Assembly (NCBI RefSeq): GCF_000196175.1
Contig: NC_005363.1
Location: 620,001 to 684,000 of the forward strand
Source of the DNA: Bdellovibrio bacteriovorus HD100
GTDB taxonomy: Bacteria > Bdellovibrionota > Bdellovibrionia > Bdellovibrionales > Bdellovibrionaceae
Direction: 5' to 3'
DNA: 64,000 bases
Shown: piece after piece, positions 15,439 through 25,785 of the stretch
Numbering within the stretch: position 1 is the stretch's first letter
Layout of the letters: each line of letters opens with the position of its first letter
Position numbers and translations under genes: made by a program
The notes under the pieces: generated by a model
Database searches by the model: none
Told to the model about the DNA's origin: nothing
Seen by the model: the letters and a program-made list of their open reading frames with translations, nothing else

Positions 15439-18400
15439 CTATTGCACATCGAAGATGGGGTTCGGCACCATCAGGCGTGGATAAGGCACGACATTGTTTA
15501 ATCGCGTGTCGTATTTGAACACCAGATTGCCGACGGCGAACAGGGCCCAGGGTGAAATCACCGAGCCGCGGAATTCTCCATAATAGCGACTGTGAACATT
15601 TTGCGCGTTGATGCGCACGTGATCGAAGATTGTGGAATGGCGGGTGGCATTGACCGAAGCTGCACCCACACGTTCAGGTTGTTCACCCCAGTAACCTGAC
15701 CAAGCCCAGCTGTGACCGGCATAATTAGACATCTGATAGGCGCCATTCCAGCGGCACATTGTTTCGTAGGCCACCACCGGATTTACCAGGGTGCCGCTGC
15801 GGTTGATGACTCTTTCATCCAGGACGTGATCATAGTTGGAAACGACCCCCACCCAGTTGTTGAAAAGCTCTTTGGCAAAAGCACACTTCCAAGGATCCAC
15901 GGAAGCGTCACAAGCCCCGTAATTTCCGTTTGAGATGTATTTGCCTTCCAAATACAACGCATGTTCAGGGCGCAGCGGACAGCGCATCCATTCCCAGGCG
16001 CCGGCATCATTGTTGGACTTGATCGTCAGGGCACCCTCGGCGGCGTCGCGAAGGCCGGCGGGATTGGCGGGGTTCACGATTTTCTGAGCATCTTCATAGT
16101 TATTCAAAGAGCGGCGAACAAAACGGATGTCATACAAACCAACACCCATATGCAGGTTGCGAGAGCTGGTGATCTGCAAAGTCGGCGAGGCGGCTCCGCC
16201 GACATACTGGATGGCGGTGCCGCGGTTGGTTTCAATGAACACGTTACCAGCGACATAGATGGAGCAGCCCACATCGTCTGTCTGGATGTCTGGATTATTC
16301 AGGTAAAGTGTCCCACTGATGATAATACTTCCGTGGCAAACAATGGTTCCGTTGTTACGCACGAACTGGCCATAGCCGAAATCATGAATCTGCAGACCGC
16401 TGAAGGCGGGTTTGGAATTAGGTCCCTTGTACACAAAAGCTGTGGTGCCGGCAGAAAGCGAGCTGTCCAAGGCCAGAACTTCAGCATCGGAAGGCGCGCG
16501 GATCTTGATGGCGGTTCGTAACTGCAATCCCCCTTGAACATTCGGAGCCACCAGTTGCGGGGCTTTGGCAATGGGAGTTGGATCCACCTGCATGAATCCA
16601 TCACCATCCATCAGGATCGTGCCCTGGCTGTCGGTGATCGGAGAATACTGGTTCCAGCTATTTTGCAGGAAGGATCTTAAATTCACCGGGGCCGAGTTCG
16701 GATTTCCGGTGGTCTGTTTGATAAAGTTTTTATCCGTCACAGTGATGTCGGGCATATAGATAGAGCCGGTCACTGAAAAAGCAATCGCCGAGTTGTCGTT
16801 GTGATACATGTGGGATCCGGCCAGATTGGCGACGCCCAGAATGTTGTTCGCGTTGCTGTAGTTGGCTTGTGCGATTCCAAAGTCTGTCACGATATCGGCC
16901 TGAATATTCGCATGGCACAAAATACAGGACAACTGACGACTGACCGCCAGGGCGGGGTACATGCTCATCACATAGTTATCCACATGCAGACTGAACGTGT
17001 CTGAGTCACTGCCGACGCCATCATTCACCGTCAGGCTGATTGCGGTGCCATCAGTGGACGAGCCGTGCGCACTTCCCATCTGCACAGACAGGGTGCCGGT
17101 GTTTCCTGAAAGTGAACAACTGGCGATGTCCACATAGTAGGCGTCCGCCGTGATTGCCGAGCAGGTCACCGTTTGTGGGTCTGGATAGGTGGCGTTTCCT
17201 CCCGGAGACACCGTGAAGTTTAAATCAAAGATCGAATTGGCAAAACACTTGTTACCGCATTTTTCCAGAGCTGTCCCGCTGGTTCCGGGCCACACTGTCA
17301 GTTGCACCGGCTCATTCACAAAGTGGACCGTCACTGCCACATCAGAAGTCACTGCGTGGGCCGCGGGCTGAACCCGGTCGGCGAACTGCACTTTGATATT
17401 GCAAGGTCCCCCATGGTGATCTGCACCGCTATAGCGGTTGAAATAGTGGGCTGCCGGAGCAAAAGTGACAGCCCCGTTGCTGGCGTTGATGGAAACACTG
17501 CCGTGATCAGAACAAGCGGGCGCATCGGCCGCCAGCAAAGAGTAAGTGCCCAGGCCTTCTTCGTCAGAGTCCACCAGGGCGTCAGACAAAATCACTGTGC
17601 TGCCACTGTTGCGATTCAAGCTGGCGGTGGCCGGAATTGAAAGGCTGGGTGTTGTTGAGTCCAGTGTGACAGTGATCTGATTGCTGGAAGAAATATTTCC
17701 GGCTTCATCACGGGCCCACATCACAAGGGTGTGGTCGCCGTCAGCCCCAGTCAGGGGTACACTGTTGGTGCCAGCGGCACAGCTGATCCAGTCCGGGTTG
17801 TCCAGTGTTGGGGGCGCCGAGCTGTCCTGCACGAAAATCACCTGATAAAAAGAATCCGGTGTCTGGTTGTCATCGTCACAGGACGTGACATCAACTCCGA
17901 CGGGATTGTCCTGAACGGCACCGTGAGCCGTCGCAATGGATGGCAGGGAGGGTTGGGTCTGATCCAGAGTGTAAGCCAGCGGGAACGGATAGCAGTGAAT
18001 GTTGCCAGCGGCGTCGCGGGCTTGCACGCTCCAGGCATAAGCGCCTTCTGCGGTCAGGGCGTTTCCAAGAGGGAATTCGAAGCTTCCAGTCACGGCGTCG
18101 GCAGTGGCATCAGCCAGTTTATCTCCGGTGCACGCCAGGGAATTAAACAAGGTCACGATGGCTTTGGGTTCAGTCGTTCCCCCCACTGACGGTAGAGGGT
18201 TGGGACTGACGGCGGCAGGCAGGATAGTTGCGGCGCCGATGGTCGGAAGAATGCTGTCATAGTGGACCTTGAAGACATCAGACTCTGTGTTTTCTTCTCC
18301 CCGGTTGCCAATGGCCGTGCCCTTCGGAAGATTCATTTGAACCGCGCCTTGGGATGAGGGGATCAACTGCACCCGGTAGGTGGTTTTATCAACCTGCTCG

Positions 18401-18642
18401 ATGGCTCCCATTGTCGCATTTTGCAGCGCAAATTGTTCGGGATAGAATTTATCGGGAGGTCGGTTGAAAGTGATCAGGACTTCGATCGGGTTCTTGTTCG
18501 TGTAATAGGATGAGCCACTTTCAGAGGCCAGCTCGGCCTTTAACTCTCCATTGTGAACGCTTGCTTTAATACAACCGGTCAGTCCCAAATAAGACATAGC
18601 CAGCAATACAATGAATGTTTCAGTAACGTACCGTGTATTCAA
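15439..18642 (-). CDS. Large Ig-like-repeat lipoprotein with a CxxCH site, 1067 aa
   Basis: An N-terminal signal ends in the lipobox LTGC (Cys24), so the protein is probably outer-membrane anchored. Residues 30-440 are bacterial Ig-like or cadherin-like beta domains (repeated patterns such as TLDQTQPSLPSI, ARDEAGNISSSNQITVTLD, and a longer domain beginning near 335). A single c-type heme-like site CILCH sits at 573-577. The C-terminal 400 residues, with repeated secreted beta-structure, contain ISGTLYLNNPDI and NVFIETNRG and resemble a beta-helix-like polymer-associated region. No enzyme motif was found. It is the only gene on its strand between the terminator at 15383 and the divergent 18797 gene. 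Confidence 0.82.
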   Translation of the reverse strand: MNTRYVTETFIVLLAMSYLGLTGCIKASVHNGELKAELASESGSSYYTNKNPIEVLITFNRPPDKFYPEQFALQNATMGAIEQVDKTTYRVQLIPSSQGAVQMNLPKGTAIGNRGEENTESDVFKVHYDSILPTIGAATILPAAVSPNPLPSVGGTTEPKAIVTLFNSLACTGDKLADATADAVTGSFEFPLGNALTAEGAYAWSVQARDAAGNIHCYPFPLAYTLDQTQPSLPSIATAHGAVQDNPVGVDVTSCDDDNQTPDSFYQVIFVQDSSAPPTLDNPDWISCAAGTNSVPLTGADGDHTLVMWARDEAGNISSSNQITVTLDSTTPSLSIPATASLNRNSGSTVILSDALVDSDEEGLGTYSLLAADAPACSDHGSVSINASNGAVTFAPAAHYFNRYSGADHHGGPCNIKVQFADRVQPAAHAVTSDVAVTVHFVNEPVQLTVWPGTSGTALEKCGNKCFANSIFDLNFTVSPGGNATYPDPQTVTCSAITADAYYVDIASCSLSGNTGTLSVQMGSAHGSSTDGTAISLTVNDGVGSDSDTFSLHVDNYVMSMYPALAVSRQLSCILCHANIQADIVTDFGIAQANYSNANNILGVANLAGSHMYHNDNSAIAFSVTGSIYMPDITVTDKNFIKQTTGNPNSAPVNLRSFLQNSWNQYSPITDSQGTILMDGDGFMQVDPTPIAKAPQLVAPNVQGGLQLRTAIKIRAPSDAEVLALDSSLSAGTTAFVYKGPNSKPAFSGLQIHDFGYGQFVRNNGTIVCHGSIIISGTLYLNNPDIQTDDVGCSIYVAGNVFIETNRGTAIQYVGGAASPTLQITSSRNLHMGVGLYDIRFVRRSLNNYEDAQKIVNPANPAGLRDAAEGALTIKSNNDAGAWEWMRCPLRPEHALYLEGKYISNGNYGACDASVDPWKCAFAKELFNNWVGVVSNYDHVLDERVINRSGTLVNPVVAYETMCRWNGAYQMSNYAGHSWAWSGYWGEQPERVGAASVNATRHSTIFDHVRINAQNVHSRYYGEFRGSVISPWALFAVGNLVFKYDTRLNNVVPYPRLMVPNPIFDVQ

Positions 18643-18796
18643 TTGTGTGTTCCTCGTGCTCTCTATATCGGAATGTTTATGCCGGAATTAAAGTGTTTTT
18701 TGCTGAATGGCAGTCGGGTAATGGGCTTGTCTCAACTTTGCCCACTCGCGGAACATGCGATGTGGTAGAATGACAGTACAGACCAAGGGGAATACT

Positions 18797-19579
18797 ATGC
18801 GTCTGCTCTGGATCGTATTGGCACTGCTTTGCTATTCCATCGTCACTTCCGCGGCGCAAGTGATTGAGATGATTTCGCCTTATGACAATCCTCCATTTGT
18901 GGTTGATCAAAAAAAAGAGCAGGGTCTTGTCTATGATCTGGCATCGTTGCTGTCGGTGCGTTCCCAAGGGAAGTATCAATTCAAAGTTGTTGTCGTACCG
19001 CGGGCTCGGTTGCAGAAAATGCTTCTGCGCAGTGGGGTCTATGTGGTGCCTTTGGTTTCTCCGAAGTGGTTTGGGGATGAAAATGAGAAAAAATATCTGT
19101 GGACCTCCGCTTTGATGGAGGATGAAAATCTGGTGCTGTCACCGCGCAAGAGGGCTTTGGAGTACGAGAACTCGGCGTCGCTCCAGGGAAAACGGACCTC
19201 CATTGTGCTGGGACATGCCATTGAGCCTCTTGACCAGCTGGAAAAGGGAGGCACGGTCAAAACTGAATCCACTCAATCACTGAACAATGGTCTGCGTATG
19301 CTGGCGCGAGGTCGCATTGACTTTATGGTGATGGGCCGGATGGTGGCCATTTATCTGATCCGGGATCTGAGGCTGGAGGACGAGATTCATATCTCTGATA
19401 AATCGCTGGAGCGATTTGACCGGAAGATCATGGTGTCACCGCAGTCCCAAAAAGAACTGCACAAGTGGCTGGAAGGTGAAATCCAGCGCCTGCGCAGGTC
19501 TGGTCAGTGGAAGAAGTATTTGCGTGTGGAAGTGTCTTTACAGAACCACGATGTCGCGACCGACCCGCAATTCATTTGA
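18797..19579 (+). CDS. Periplasmic solute-binding family 3-like protein, 260 aa
   Basis: The ATG at 18797 follows AAGGGGAA and begins MRLLWIVLALLCYSIVTSAA, a signal peptide. An upstream in-frame ATG is rejected for that reason. The mature part has the two-lobed SBP_bac_3 feel: EMISPYDNPPFVV, GLVYDLASLLS near 47, VVVPRARLQKML, and GRIDFMVMGRMVAIYLI at about 180. There is no ABC permease nearby, so it may be a stand-alone sensor or binding protein. Its 3' end overlaps the convergent Rsm22-like gene by 42 bp, unusual in this otherwise tidy window. Confidence 0.72.
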   Translation: MRLLWIVLALLCYSIVTSAAQVIEMISPYDNPPFVVDQKKEQGLVYDLASLLSVRSQGKYQFKVVVVPRARLQKMLLRSGVYVVPLVSPKWFGDENEKKYLWTSALMEDENLVLSPRKRALEYENSASLQGKRTSIVLGHAIEPLDQLEKGGTVKTESTQSLNNGLRMLARGRIDFMVMGRMVAIYLIRDLRLEDEIHISDKSLERFDRKIMVSPQSQKELHKWLEGEIQRLRRSGQWKKYLRVEVSLQNHDVATDPQFI

Positions 19580-20554
19580 AACTTTTTGAATGTCATCAGG
19601 AATATCGACCAGAACTCCACGCGGGATGTCCTGTTCGATTTTTGTTTTATGTAGCCACGCCAAAAACTCACGCTCAGGACCCCGGCAGATCATCTGACGG
19701 TCCTTGCCTTTTTCTTTCAGGCGATCGCCCACCACACGCGCCGCCTTAATGGCTTCGGGTTTGGTTTTTCTCATCAGCACATAGCTCATGGTCAACGTGC
19801 GGTTTTTCATTGGCAGTTCGGCTTCCAGGGCCGTGAACCAGGACGGTGCTTTGAAATGTACCCGGTCATGGCACCAGTCGGTTTTAGACTGGGTTAATAG
19901 AGGACAAGTCTGTTCGTGCGTGCACGGGGCCCACACGTGATAGCCTTTTTCCAGAAGCTTCTGGCGCAGCTGTAAAAGCTTTCGACCATCCTGCTGGGTG
20001 GAGGGTTCGACCAGCATCAGGGCTTCGCATTGATAGGCCCAGTCTGGAAGGTCTGTCAGTTCCGTCAAAGAATAAGAAAACAGCGCCAGGGTTTTTGCGC
20101 CGTCTTTCAGGCGGGCCCCGCTGAAGGTGCGCAGCCATTCCTGAGGCGGGAACTGCGGGAAATGTTTTTCAATCAGGTTCTGTGGTTCGGCCGCGCGTTC
20201 GATCAGCTGATAGCTGAACTTGTGTTTTTCATTCAAGGTCATTGAAGCCGTCGCCAAGCCCGCACCGAAATCAATTACATGTGAAAGGCCGTTGAAGAAT
20301 CCACGCTTGTCGGCCTCTTCAATCAGTCCGGTCAGGCGGGTGGAATTCAGCGGCAGGTAATAACAAAGATACGCCACCTGCGCCCAAGATTCGTTCCATG
20401 GGGTGGGGCTATCCGGTTTCGCAATAAAGAAGTCCGACAAAGCCAGCACACATTTGGCCAGGGCTTTGGAATCCTTCAACGACAACTTGTAAGTCGCCAG
20501 GGCACGGTTGATGGATTCTTCAAAAGAAGCGGGACAGGTGAATTCTCTTTGCAT
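19538..20554 (-). CDS. Rsm22-family SAM methyltransferase, 338 aa
   Basis: A Rossmann motif I DFGAGLATAS lies at 95-104 and a late cysteine cluster CTHEQTCPLLTQSKTDWC at 211-228, with Cys211, Cys217 and Cys228 spaced as in the Rsm22 family of mitochondrial and bacterial ribosome-associated proteins, where the cysteines bind an iron-sulfur cluster. SLTELTD at 162-168 fits the family. The likely role is in small-subunit ribosome assembly or rRNA modification; the substrate is not known. It starts 9 bp after the glycosyltransferase gene and is last in the gcvP-GT9-Rsm22 run. Confidence 0.8.
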   Translation of the reverse strand: MQREFTCPASFEESINRALATYKLSLKDSKALAKCVLALSDFFIAKPDSPTPWNESWAQVAYLCYYLPLNSTRLTGLIEEADKRGFFNGLSHVIDFGAGLATASMTLNEKHKFSYQLIERAAEPQNLIEKHFPQFPPQEWLRTFSGARLKDGAKTLALFSYSLTELTDLPDWAYQCEALMLVEPSTQQDGRKLLQLRQKLLEKGYHVWAPCTHEQTCPLLTQSKTDWCHDRVHFKAPSWFTALEAELPMKNRTLTMSYVLMRKTKPEAIKAARVVGDRLKEKGKDRQMICRGPEREFLAWLHKTKIEQDIPRGVLVDIPDDIQKVSNELRVGRDIVVL

Positions 20555-20563
20555 GGGGATATT

Positions 20564-21565
20564 CTAAAGGGAGGACAGGGTCTGAAGCAAATCTTCGACC
20601 TTAATTTTTGCCATACAGTGAAATTCTTCACAGTGGGTGCCGTCGCAGACACTGCCGTCGGCATTTTGGGGCGGGGCTTCGAAAATATGCACCTGAGGTC
20701 CACGGGCCGCCCAGCGCAGGGGTTTTTGCACGCGCACGTGCGGGTAAATACCCAGAACCGGAGTGCTCAGCGACGCCGCCATGTGAGCGACTCCTGTGCT
20801 TGGCACCACAACCGCTTTGGCGTTCTTAAGCACGGTGAAAAGCTCGGTGGCTGAAAGCAGGCTTTGCAGGCTTAAGACGTTCTTGTGGTCTTTGAAAGTG
20901 GCTTTGATCTCCGTCAGCCATTTTTCATCAGCCGGGGTGCCGGTCAGAACCACTTGCGTGGTTTCAGACACCTTTCGGATCAGTTCGATGTAATTGCCAA
21001 TCGGCCAGTTCAGGGCGGACCCTGCCATACCGGGGTGAACCACGACATAGTTTTGGGCGGTCAGGTGGTATTTGGAAAGAAGCGCCGGGTTTTCCGGGGC
21101 CGTCAGTTTCAAAACCGGGGTTTTTACATTTTCGCTGATATTCAGGGCGTGCTTCAGGACATCCAGATTGTAATCAGCCTCGTGTTGAACCGCGAGACTG
21201 CGGCGCTGGCGCAGGCCTTTATTCAAAAACAAAAAGCTGTGCCACTGCGAACGCACACCCGCGCGAACGGGCACGCCTTCTGCCCACAGTGCATAGCTGA
21301 CCCACCACGGGGCCTGCAGACTGACGGCGACATCAGGGCGGTATTCACGCAAGAAGGCTCTGAGTTTTGGCAGAGATTCCTTGGCGTCGTCTTTTTTCAG
21401 TTCCAGAAATTTTCTTTGAGGGTCGGCGTTTTCAGGGACGAATCCCAATCCTTTGGCGATCACCCAGTGCTTATCCCAGCCCTCTAAAAAAGAAACCTGA
21501 TCTACAGGCATGCTGCAGATCAGGTCACCGATTTTATCTAAGCGGATAAGAAGGATGCGCTTCAT
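20564..21565 (-). CDS. Glycosyltransferase family 9 (heptosyltransferase-like), 333 aa
   Basis: The start at 21565 overlaps the gcvP stop by one base (TAATG), and the chain begins [20 protein letters not shown], the classic GT9 N-terminus (xRxDxIGDxxxxxP). The C-terminal donor site reads VVVPSTGVAHMAASLSTPVLG, also typical. GT9 enzymes add heptose to lipopolysaccharide inner core at the cytoplasmic face. The final residues contain CDGTHCEEFHC, a short Cys/His cluster also seen in other heptosyltransferases. Substrate is inferred from family; a heptose kinase gene is at 58221. Confidence 0.88.
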   Translation of the reverse strand: MKRILLIRLDKIGDLICSMPVDQVSFLEGWDKHWVIAKGLGFVPENADPQRKFLELKKDDAKESLPKLRAFLREYRPDVAVSLQAPWWVSYALWAEGVPVRAGVRSQWHSFLFLNKGLRQRRSLAVQHEADYNLDVLKHALNISENVKTPVLKLTAPENPALLSKYHLTAQNYVVVHPGMAGSALNWPIGNYIELIRKVSETTQVVLTGTPADEKWLTEIKATFKDHKNVLSLQSLLSATELFTVLKNAKAVVVPSTGVAHMAASLSTPVLGIYPHVRVQKPLRWAARGPQVHIFEAPPQNADGSVCDGTHCEEFHCMAKIKVEDLLQTLSSL

Positions 21566-24441
21566 TACGCCTGATAGTCTTCGATCGAAGGGCAGGAGCA
21601 AATCAGGTTTCTGTCACCGTAAGCGTTGTCGACACGGCCAACAACCGGCCAGAACTTGTTACCACGCAACCATTCCACCGGGTACACGGCCTCTTCACGG
21701 CTGTACGGATGATTCCATTCAGGTTTCATCAGCATCTGCGCTGTGTGAGGAGCGTTTTTAAGCGCATTGTTTTCTTTGTCCATCTTGCCGGTTTCAACCG
21801 CAGCGATTTCTTTGCGGATGGTCACCATGGATTCAATGAAACGATCCAGTTCTTTTTTGGATTCAGATTCAGTTGGCTCGATCATCAAAGTGCCCGCTAC
21901 CGGGAAGCTCATGGTCGGAGCATGGAAACCAAAGTCCATCAGACGTTTTGCAACGTCAGTCACGTCAATGCCAGAGGTCTTTTTGATCTCGCGAACATCC
22001 ACGATACACTCGTGCGCCACCAGACCGTTTTTACCTTTGTAAAGAACAGGGTAATGAGCTTCCAGTTTCTTTGCGATGTAGTTCGCACTCAGGATGCTGA
22101 CCAAAGTGGCTTTGCGCAGACCTTGAGCGCCCATCATGGTGATGTAAGCCCAAGAGATTGGCAGGATGCTGGCGCTGCCCCAAGGAGCCGAAGTCGTTGC
22201 AGAGATCCCGTTGGCAGGACCCGCTTCAGGCACCAAAGAGTGTTTCGGCAGGAATTCTGCCAAGTGTGCGCCCACACCGATAGGACCGACACCCGGACCG
22301 CCACCACCGTGAGGGATCGAGAAGGTCTTGTGCAGATTCATGTGGGAAACGTCCGGACCGAACACGCCTGGGCGGCACATGCCAACCAAAGCATTCATGT
22401 TCGCGCCGTCCATGTAAACCTGACCGCCGTTGTCGTGGATGATCTTGCAGATTTCCACGATACCTTCCTCGAACACGCCGTGTGTGGAAGGGTAAGTGAT
22501 CATCAATGCTGCCAGATTGTCTTTGTGCTGTTCGGCTTTGGCTTTCAGATCCGCCACATCGACGTTACCCTGATCGTCACACGCCACTACCACAACCTGC
22601 ATGTTCACCAGTGCTGCTGACGCCGGATTGGTTCCGTGCGCAGAAGACGGGATCAAGCAGATGTTACGATGACCCTGACCGCGGGATTGGTGGTACTTGC
22701 GGATCACCAAAAGGCCCGCGTATTCACCTTGAGAACCCGCGTTCGGCTGCAGGCTGACTGCTGCAAAACCAGTGATGTCGCAAAGTTTTTTCTCAAGATC
22801 ATGGATCATTTCAATCAGGCCCACGGCTTGCGCAGTTGGCGCAAACGGGTGCAGCTTGCTGATTTCAGGCCATGAAACCGGCACAAGCTCTGTTGTCGCA
22901 TTCAGTTTCATCGTACAAGAACCCAGCGGAATCATGGAATGAGTCAGCGTCAGATCCTTGTTTTGCAGATGGTGAATGTAGCGAAGCATTTCTGTTTCGC
23001 TGTGGTGAGAGTTAAACACCTGATGAGTCATGTAAGCTGTAGAGCGAGTCAAATTCGCTGGCAAAGTGACATCGGCCAAAGACTCATCCACAGACAAGGC
23101 TGTGAAGCCTGCGGCTTTGCCAAGGTTGAAGGCAGCCCAGATTTGTTCAACGTCTTCCAAAGTCGTTGCTTCGTTCAGGGAAACACCCAGCTTGCCACCA
23201 CCGTAGTTGCGGAAGTTCATTTGCATCTTTTCAGCCTGAGCGATGATCTCTGCCGCTTTGTCAGTTTTCACTGTCACGGTGTCAAACACGTGACCCGCAC
23301 CAACTTCAAGATTCAATTTTTTAAGACCCGCAGAAAGGATCGCCGTCAGACGCTGAACGCGCAGAGCGATTTTCTTCAAGCCTGCAGGGCCGTGGTAAAC
23401 CGCGTACATGGAAGCCATGTTCGCCAGAAGCACCTGAGCCGTACAGATATTGGAAGTCGCTTTTTCACGACGGATGTGTTGTTCGCGAGTTTGCAAAGCC
23501 AGACGCAAAGCGGACTTGCCTTGAGAATCCACGCTGACACCCACCAGACGGCCCGGCATCAAACGCTTGAAAGCGTCTTTCGTTGCCAGGAAACCGGCGT
23601 GAGGACCACCGAAGCCCAGTGGCACACCAAAGCGCTGGGAATTACCCACCACCATGTCTGCACCCCATTCACCCGGAGGAGTCAGCAATGTCATCGCCAG
23701 AAGATCCGTGGAAGCCGTCACCAGCGCGCCATGGTCTTTGTATTTTTTTGCGATGGCAGCATAGTCTTCAACCGTGCCGTTGGTGTTTGGATACTGGAAG
23801 AACACACCGAACACAGGTTTTGCGAAATCATATTTCGCCGGATCCATCACGATCATCTCAAAGCCCAGCGGCTCTGCACGAGTGCCGATAACCTCGATCA
23901 CATGCGGGTGCATGTCCGGGGATACGACAAAGGCGTTTGCTTTGTTTTTGCAAAGAGAGTGCGCCATGAACATCGCTTCAGCCGCGGCCGTGCCTTCATC
24001 AAGCAAAGAGGCGTTGGCGATTTCCATGCCGTTCAGATCAGCGATCATCGTTTGGAAGTTCAACAGAGCTTCCAGACGGCCTTGAGAGATCTCTGGCTGA
24101 TAAGGAGTGTAGGCTGTGTACCACACTGGATTTTCAAAGATGTTTCTTTGAATCACCGTCGGAGTGATGGTGTCGTGGTAACCCATGCCGATATAGTTTT
24201 TGTAAACTTTGTTTTTGGAAACCATCTGTTTCAGATGATTCAAAAGACCGTGCTCAGAAATGCCGTTGCCCACATCTGCGTAAGCGTGGGTTGTGCGGAT
24301 TTGTGCCGGGATCACTTTGTCAGCCATTTGATCCAGGGAATTAAAACCCAGAGTTTTCAGCATCTCGTGGATGTCTGAATCTGTGGGACCAATGTGACGG
24401 GGGATAAACTCATTCGTAGGAGAAAGATCAGCGATTTTCAT
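21565..24441 (-). CDS. gcvP: Glycine dehydrogenase (decarboxylating), P protein
   Basis: This is a single-chain P protein of 958 residues, matching the usual length of the fused form. It decarboxylates glycine with pyridoxal phosphate and passes the aminomethyl group to GcvH. The PLP lysine is Lys705 in [18 protein letters not shown]-terminal [17 protein letters not shown] and [13 protein letters not shown] are family signatures. It is transcribed with a GT9 gene and an Rsm22-like gene rather than with gcvT-gcvH, which lie more than 7 kb away on the same strand. No glycine riboswitch is visible in the 100 bp upstream. Confidence 0.98.
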   Translation of the reverse strand: MKIADLSPTNEFIPRHIGPTDSDIHEMLKTLGFNSLDQMADKVIPAQIRTTHAYADVGNGISEHGLLNHLKQMVSKNKVYKNYIGMGYHDTITPTVIQRNIFENPVWYTAYTPYQPEISQGRLEALLNFQTMIADLNGMEIANASLLDEGTAAAEAMFMAHSLCKNKANAFVVSPDMHPHVIEVIGTRAEPLGFEMIVMDPAKYDFAKPVFGVFFQYPNTNGTVEDYAAIAKKYKDHGALVTASTDLLAMTLLTPPGEWGADMVVGNSQRFGVPLGFGGPHAGFLATKDAFKRLMPGRLVGVSVDSQGKSALRLALQTREQHIRREKATSNICTAQVLLANMASMYAVYHGPAGLKKIALRVQRLTAILSAGLKKLNLEVGAGHVFDTVTVKTDKAAEIIAQAEKMQMNFRNYGGGKLGVSLNEATTLEDVEQIWAAFNLGKAAGFTALSVDESLADVTLPANLTRSTAYMTHQVFNSHHSETEMLRYIHHLQNKDLTLTHSMIPLGSCTMKLNATTELVPVSWPEISKLHPFAPTAQAVGLIEMIHDLEKKLCDITGFAAVSLQPNAGSQGEYAGLLVIRKYHQSRGQGHRNICLIPSSAHGTNPASAALVNMQVVVVACDDQGNVDVADLKAKAEQHKDNLAALMITYPSTHGVFEEGIVEICKIIHDNGGQVYMDGANMNALVGMCRPGVFGPDVSHMNLHKTFSIPHGGGGPGVGPIGVGAHLAEFLPKHSLVPEAGPANGISATTSAPWGSASILPISWAYITMMGAQGLRKATLVSILSANYIAKKLEAHYPVLYKGKNGLVAHECIVDVREIKKTSGIDVTDVAKRLMDFGFHAPTMSFPVAGTLMIEPTESESKKELDRFIESMVTIRKEIAAVETGKMDKENNALKNAPHTAQMLMKPEWNHPYSREEAVYPVEWLRGNKFWPVVGRVDNAYGDRNLICSCPSIEDYQA

Positions 24442-24542
24442 TCACACCTCTATAAACGCCCCGAGACTAACATAACCACCCTCATGGATGAAAGTTCTGC
24501 AACGAGAGCGCTTGAGCTAATGCGAGGCGAAATGGGTATAGA

Positions 24543-25727
24543 TTAGGCTATTTTGGCGGCAGCCGCTCGGTTTTTCTGCCCCCGGCGGAAAATGAGGGTC
24601 GCGATAAGGCAAAAGCCGAGCCCACCCAGGCTGACGGCAGGCCATTGGCCCCAACTCCAAAGAGTCGAACCCACGTAAGACCCGAGACTTCCTCCGGTAA
24701 AGTAGGCAAAGATGTATATCGTGTTCAGGCGGGAGTGGTACTCGGGTGGATGGCTAAACACGCGGGACTGATTGGAGATATGGGCCACCTGAATGCCCAG
24801 ATCCAGCACCAAAACACCCAGGATGATTCCTGCTACGAAGGTGGAGGAAAGCGCCAGCAGGGCAAAGGCCCCCATGGAGCAGTAAAGACCCATACGGATG
24901 GTCGCCGCAGCGCCTTTTTTGTCGGCATAACGCCCGGCCAAAGGAGCCGCCAAAGCACCAATCATTCCCAAGGCCCCAAACAGACCGATGGTTTTCGGAT
25001 CATAGTTGAACGGAGCGGCCTCCAGCAGGAAGGTCAGCGTCGTCCAGAAGGCCGAGAACGTTCCAAACAAGATTGCGCCCATCAAAGCCGCTTCACGCAT
25101 GGTGGGAAGTTCGCGGAAAAGCTTGGCCGTGGAAAGCAGCAACGCTTTGTAGGTCCCTTTGAAGTTTGGCTCGGACATCGGCAGCACGAACTGCGACACG
25201 ATGGAAAGAATCAGGCTGACCGCGCCGGCAAAAATGAACACCGTCTTCCAGCCGAAGTACTGCGCGATAAAGCCAGCCAGGGTTCGTGCCATCAATGAAC
25301 CAATCAGAATTCCCGACAGGACAATGCCCACGACTTTACCGCGCTCTTCAGGTTTGGCCAGGTTGGCGGCAAAAGGGATCAGCACGGACTGGGAGATGTT
25401 GAAGAAACCCATCACGCAGCTGATCGCACAGAACACGCCCAGTGTAGGACTGAACGGAAGTGCGATGGCCAAAAGCCCCGCCATGGTCATGGAACCTTGA
25501 ATCAGCTTGCGGCGTTCGATCATGTCACCCAGTGGAACCAGGAACAGAATCCCCAACGCATAGCCGATCAATGTGAAGGCAGGGACCAAAGACACCTTGC
25601 TTTCCGTCACACCAAATTCACGCGCCAGAATCCCTAGCAGCGGTTGGTTGTAGTACATATTGCCCACAACCAGAATGCAGGTCAGGGTCATGAAGAAAAC
25701 TTGAGTGCGAGAGAGGCCTTTTCCCAT
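24543..25727 (-). CDS. MFS transporter, drug/sugar efflux type, 394 aa
   Basis: Twelve hydrophobic segments can be counted, with an MFS motif A-like loop after the second segment (PLGDMIERRKLIQ) and a central basic loop near residue 200. The shape is that of the DHA1 and arabinose-efflux groups. It would export small compounds with proton influx at the inner membrane. The 57 bp upstream carry a palindrome TTGAAT-GTGAT-ATTCAA that may be an operator. The gene is separate from gcvP (101-bp gap) and from the membrane protein upstream. Confidence 0.88.
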   Translation of the reverse strand: MGKGLSRTQVFFMTLTCILVVGNMYYNQPLLGILAREFGVTESKVSLVPAFTLIGYALGILFLVPLGDMIERRKLIQGSMTMAGLLAIALPFSPTLGVFCAISCVMGFFNISQSVLIPFAANLAKPEERGKVVGIVLSGILIGSLMARTLAGFIAQYFGWKTVFIFAGAVSLILSIVSQFVLPMSEPNFKGTYKALLLSTAKLFRELPTMREAALMGAILFGTFSAFWTTLTFLLEAAPFNYDPKTIGLFGALGMIGALAAPLAGRYADKKGAAATIRMGLYCSMGAFALLALSSTFVAGIILGVLVLDLGIQVAHISNQSRVFSHPPEYHSRLNTIYIFAYFTGGSLGSYVGSTLWSWGQWPAVSLGGLGFCLIATLIFRRGQKNRAAAAKIA

Positions 25728-25748
25728 AGGATCCTATAGGTAGTTCAT

Positions 25749-25765
25749 TTGAATGTGATATTCAA
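25749..25765. promoter_or_regulatory. Candidate operator TTGAAT-GTGAT-ATTCAA
   Basis: Perfect 6-bp arms with a 5-bp spacer, ending 21 bp before the MFS start. A wider imperfect symmetry (GTTCA at 25743, TGAAC near 25784) surrounds it. The position suits a repressor site; the regulator is not adjacent and is unknown. Confidence 0.4.
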
Positions 25766-25785
25766 TCAATAGATGCGAATGTGAA

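Noticed and set aside
22939-24378. 479-codon open frame on the plus strand opposite gcvP
   Set aside because: Arg/His-rich, no ribosome-binding site, and lies wholly within strongly supported gcvP; it is a mirror of codon bias.
24442-24542. Glycine riboswitch before gcvP
   Set aside because: Only 100 bp, and the paired glycine aptamer cores are not visible by eye.
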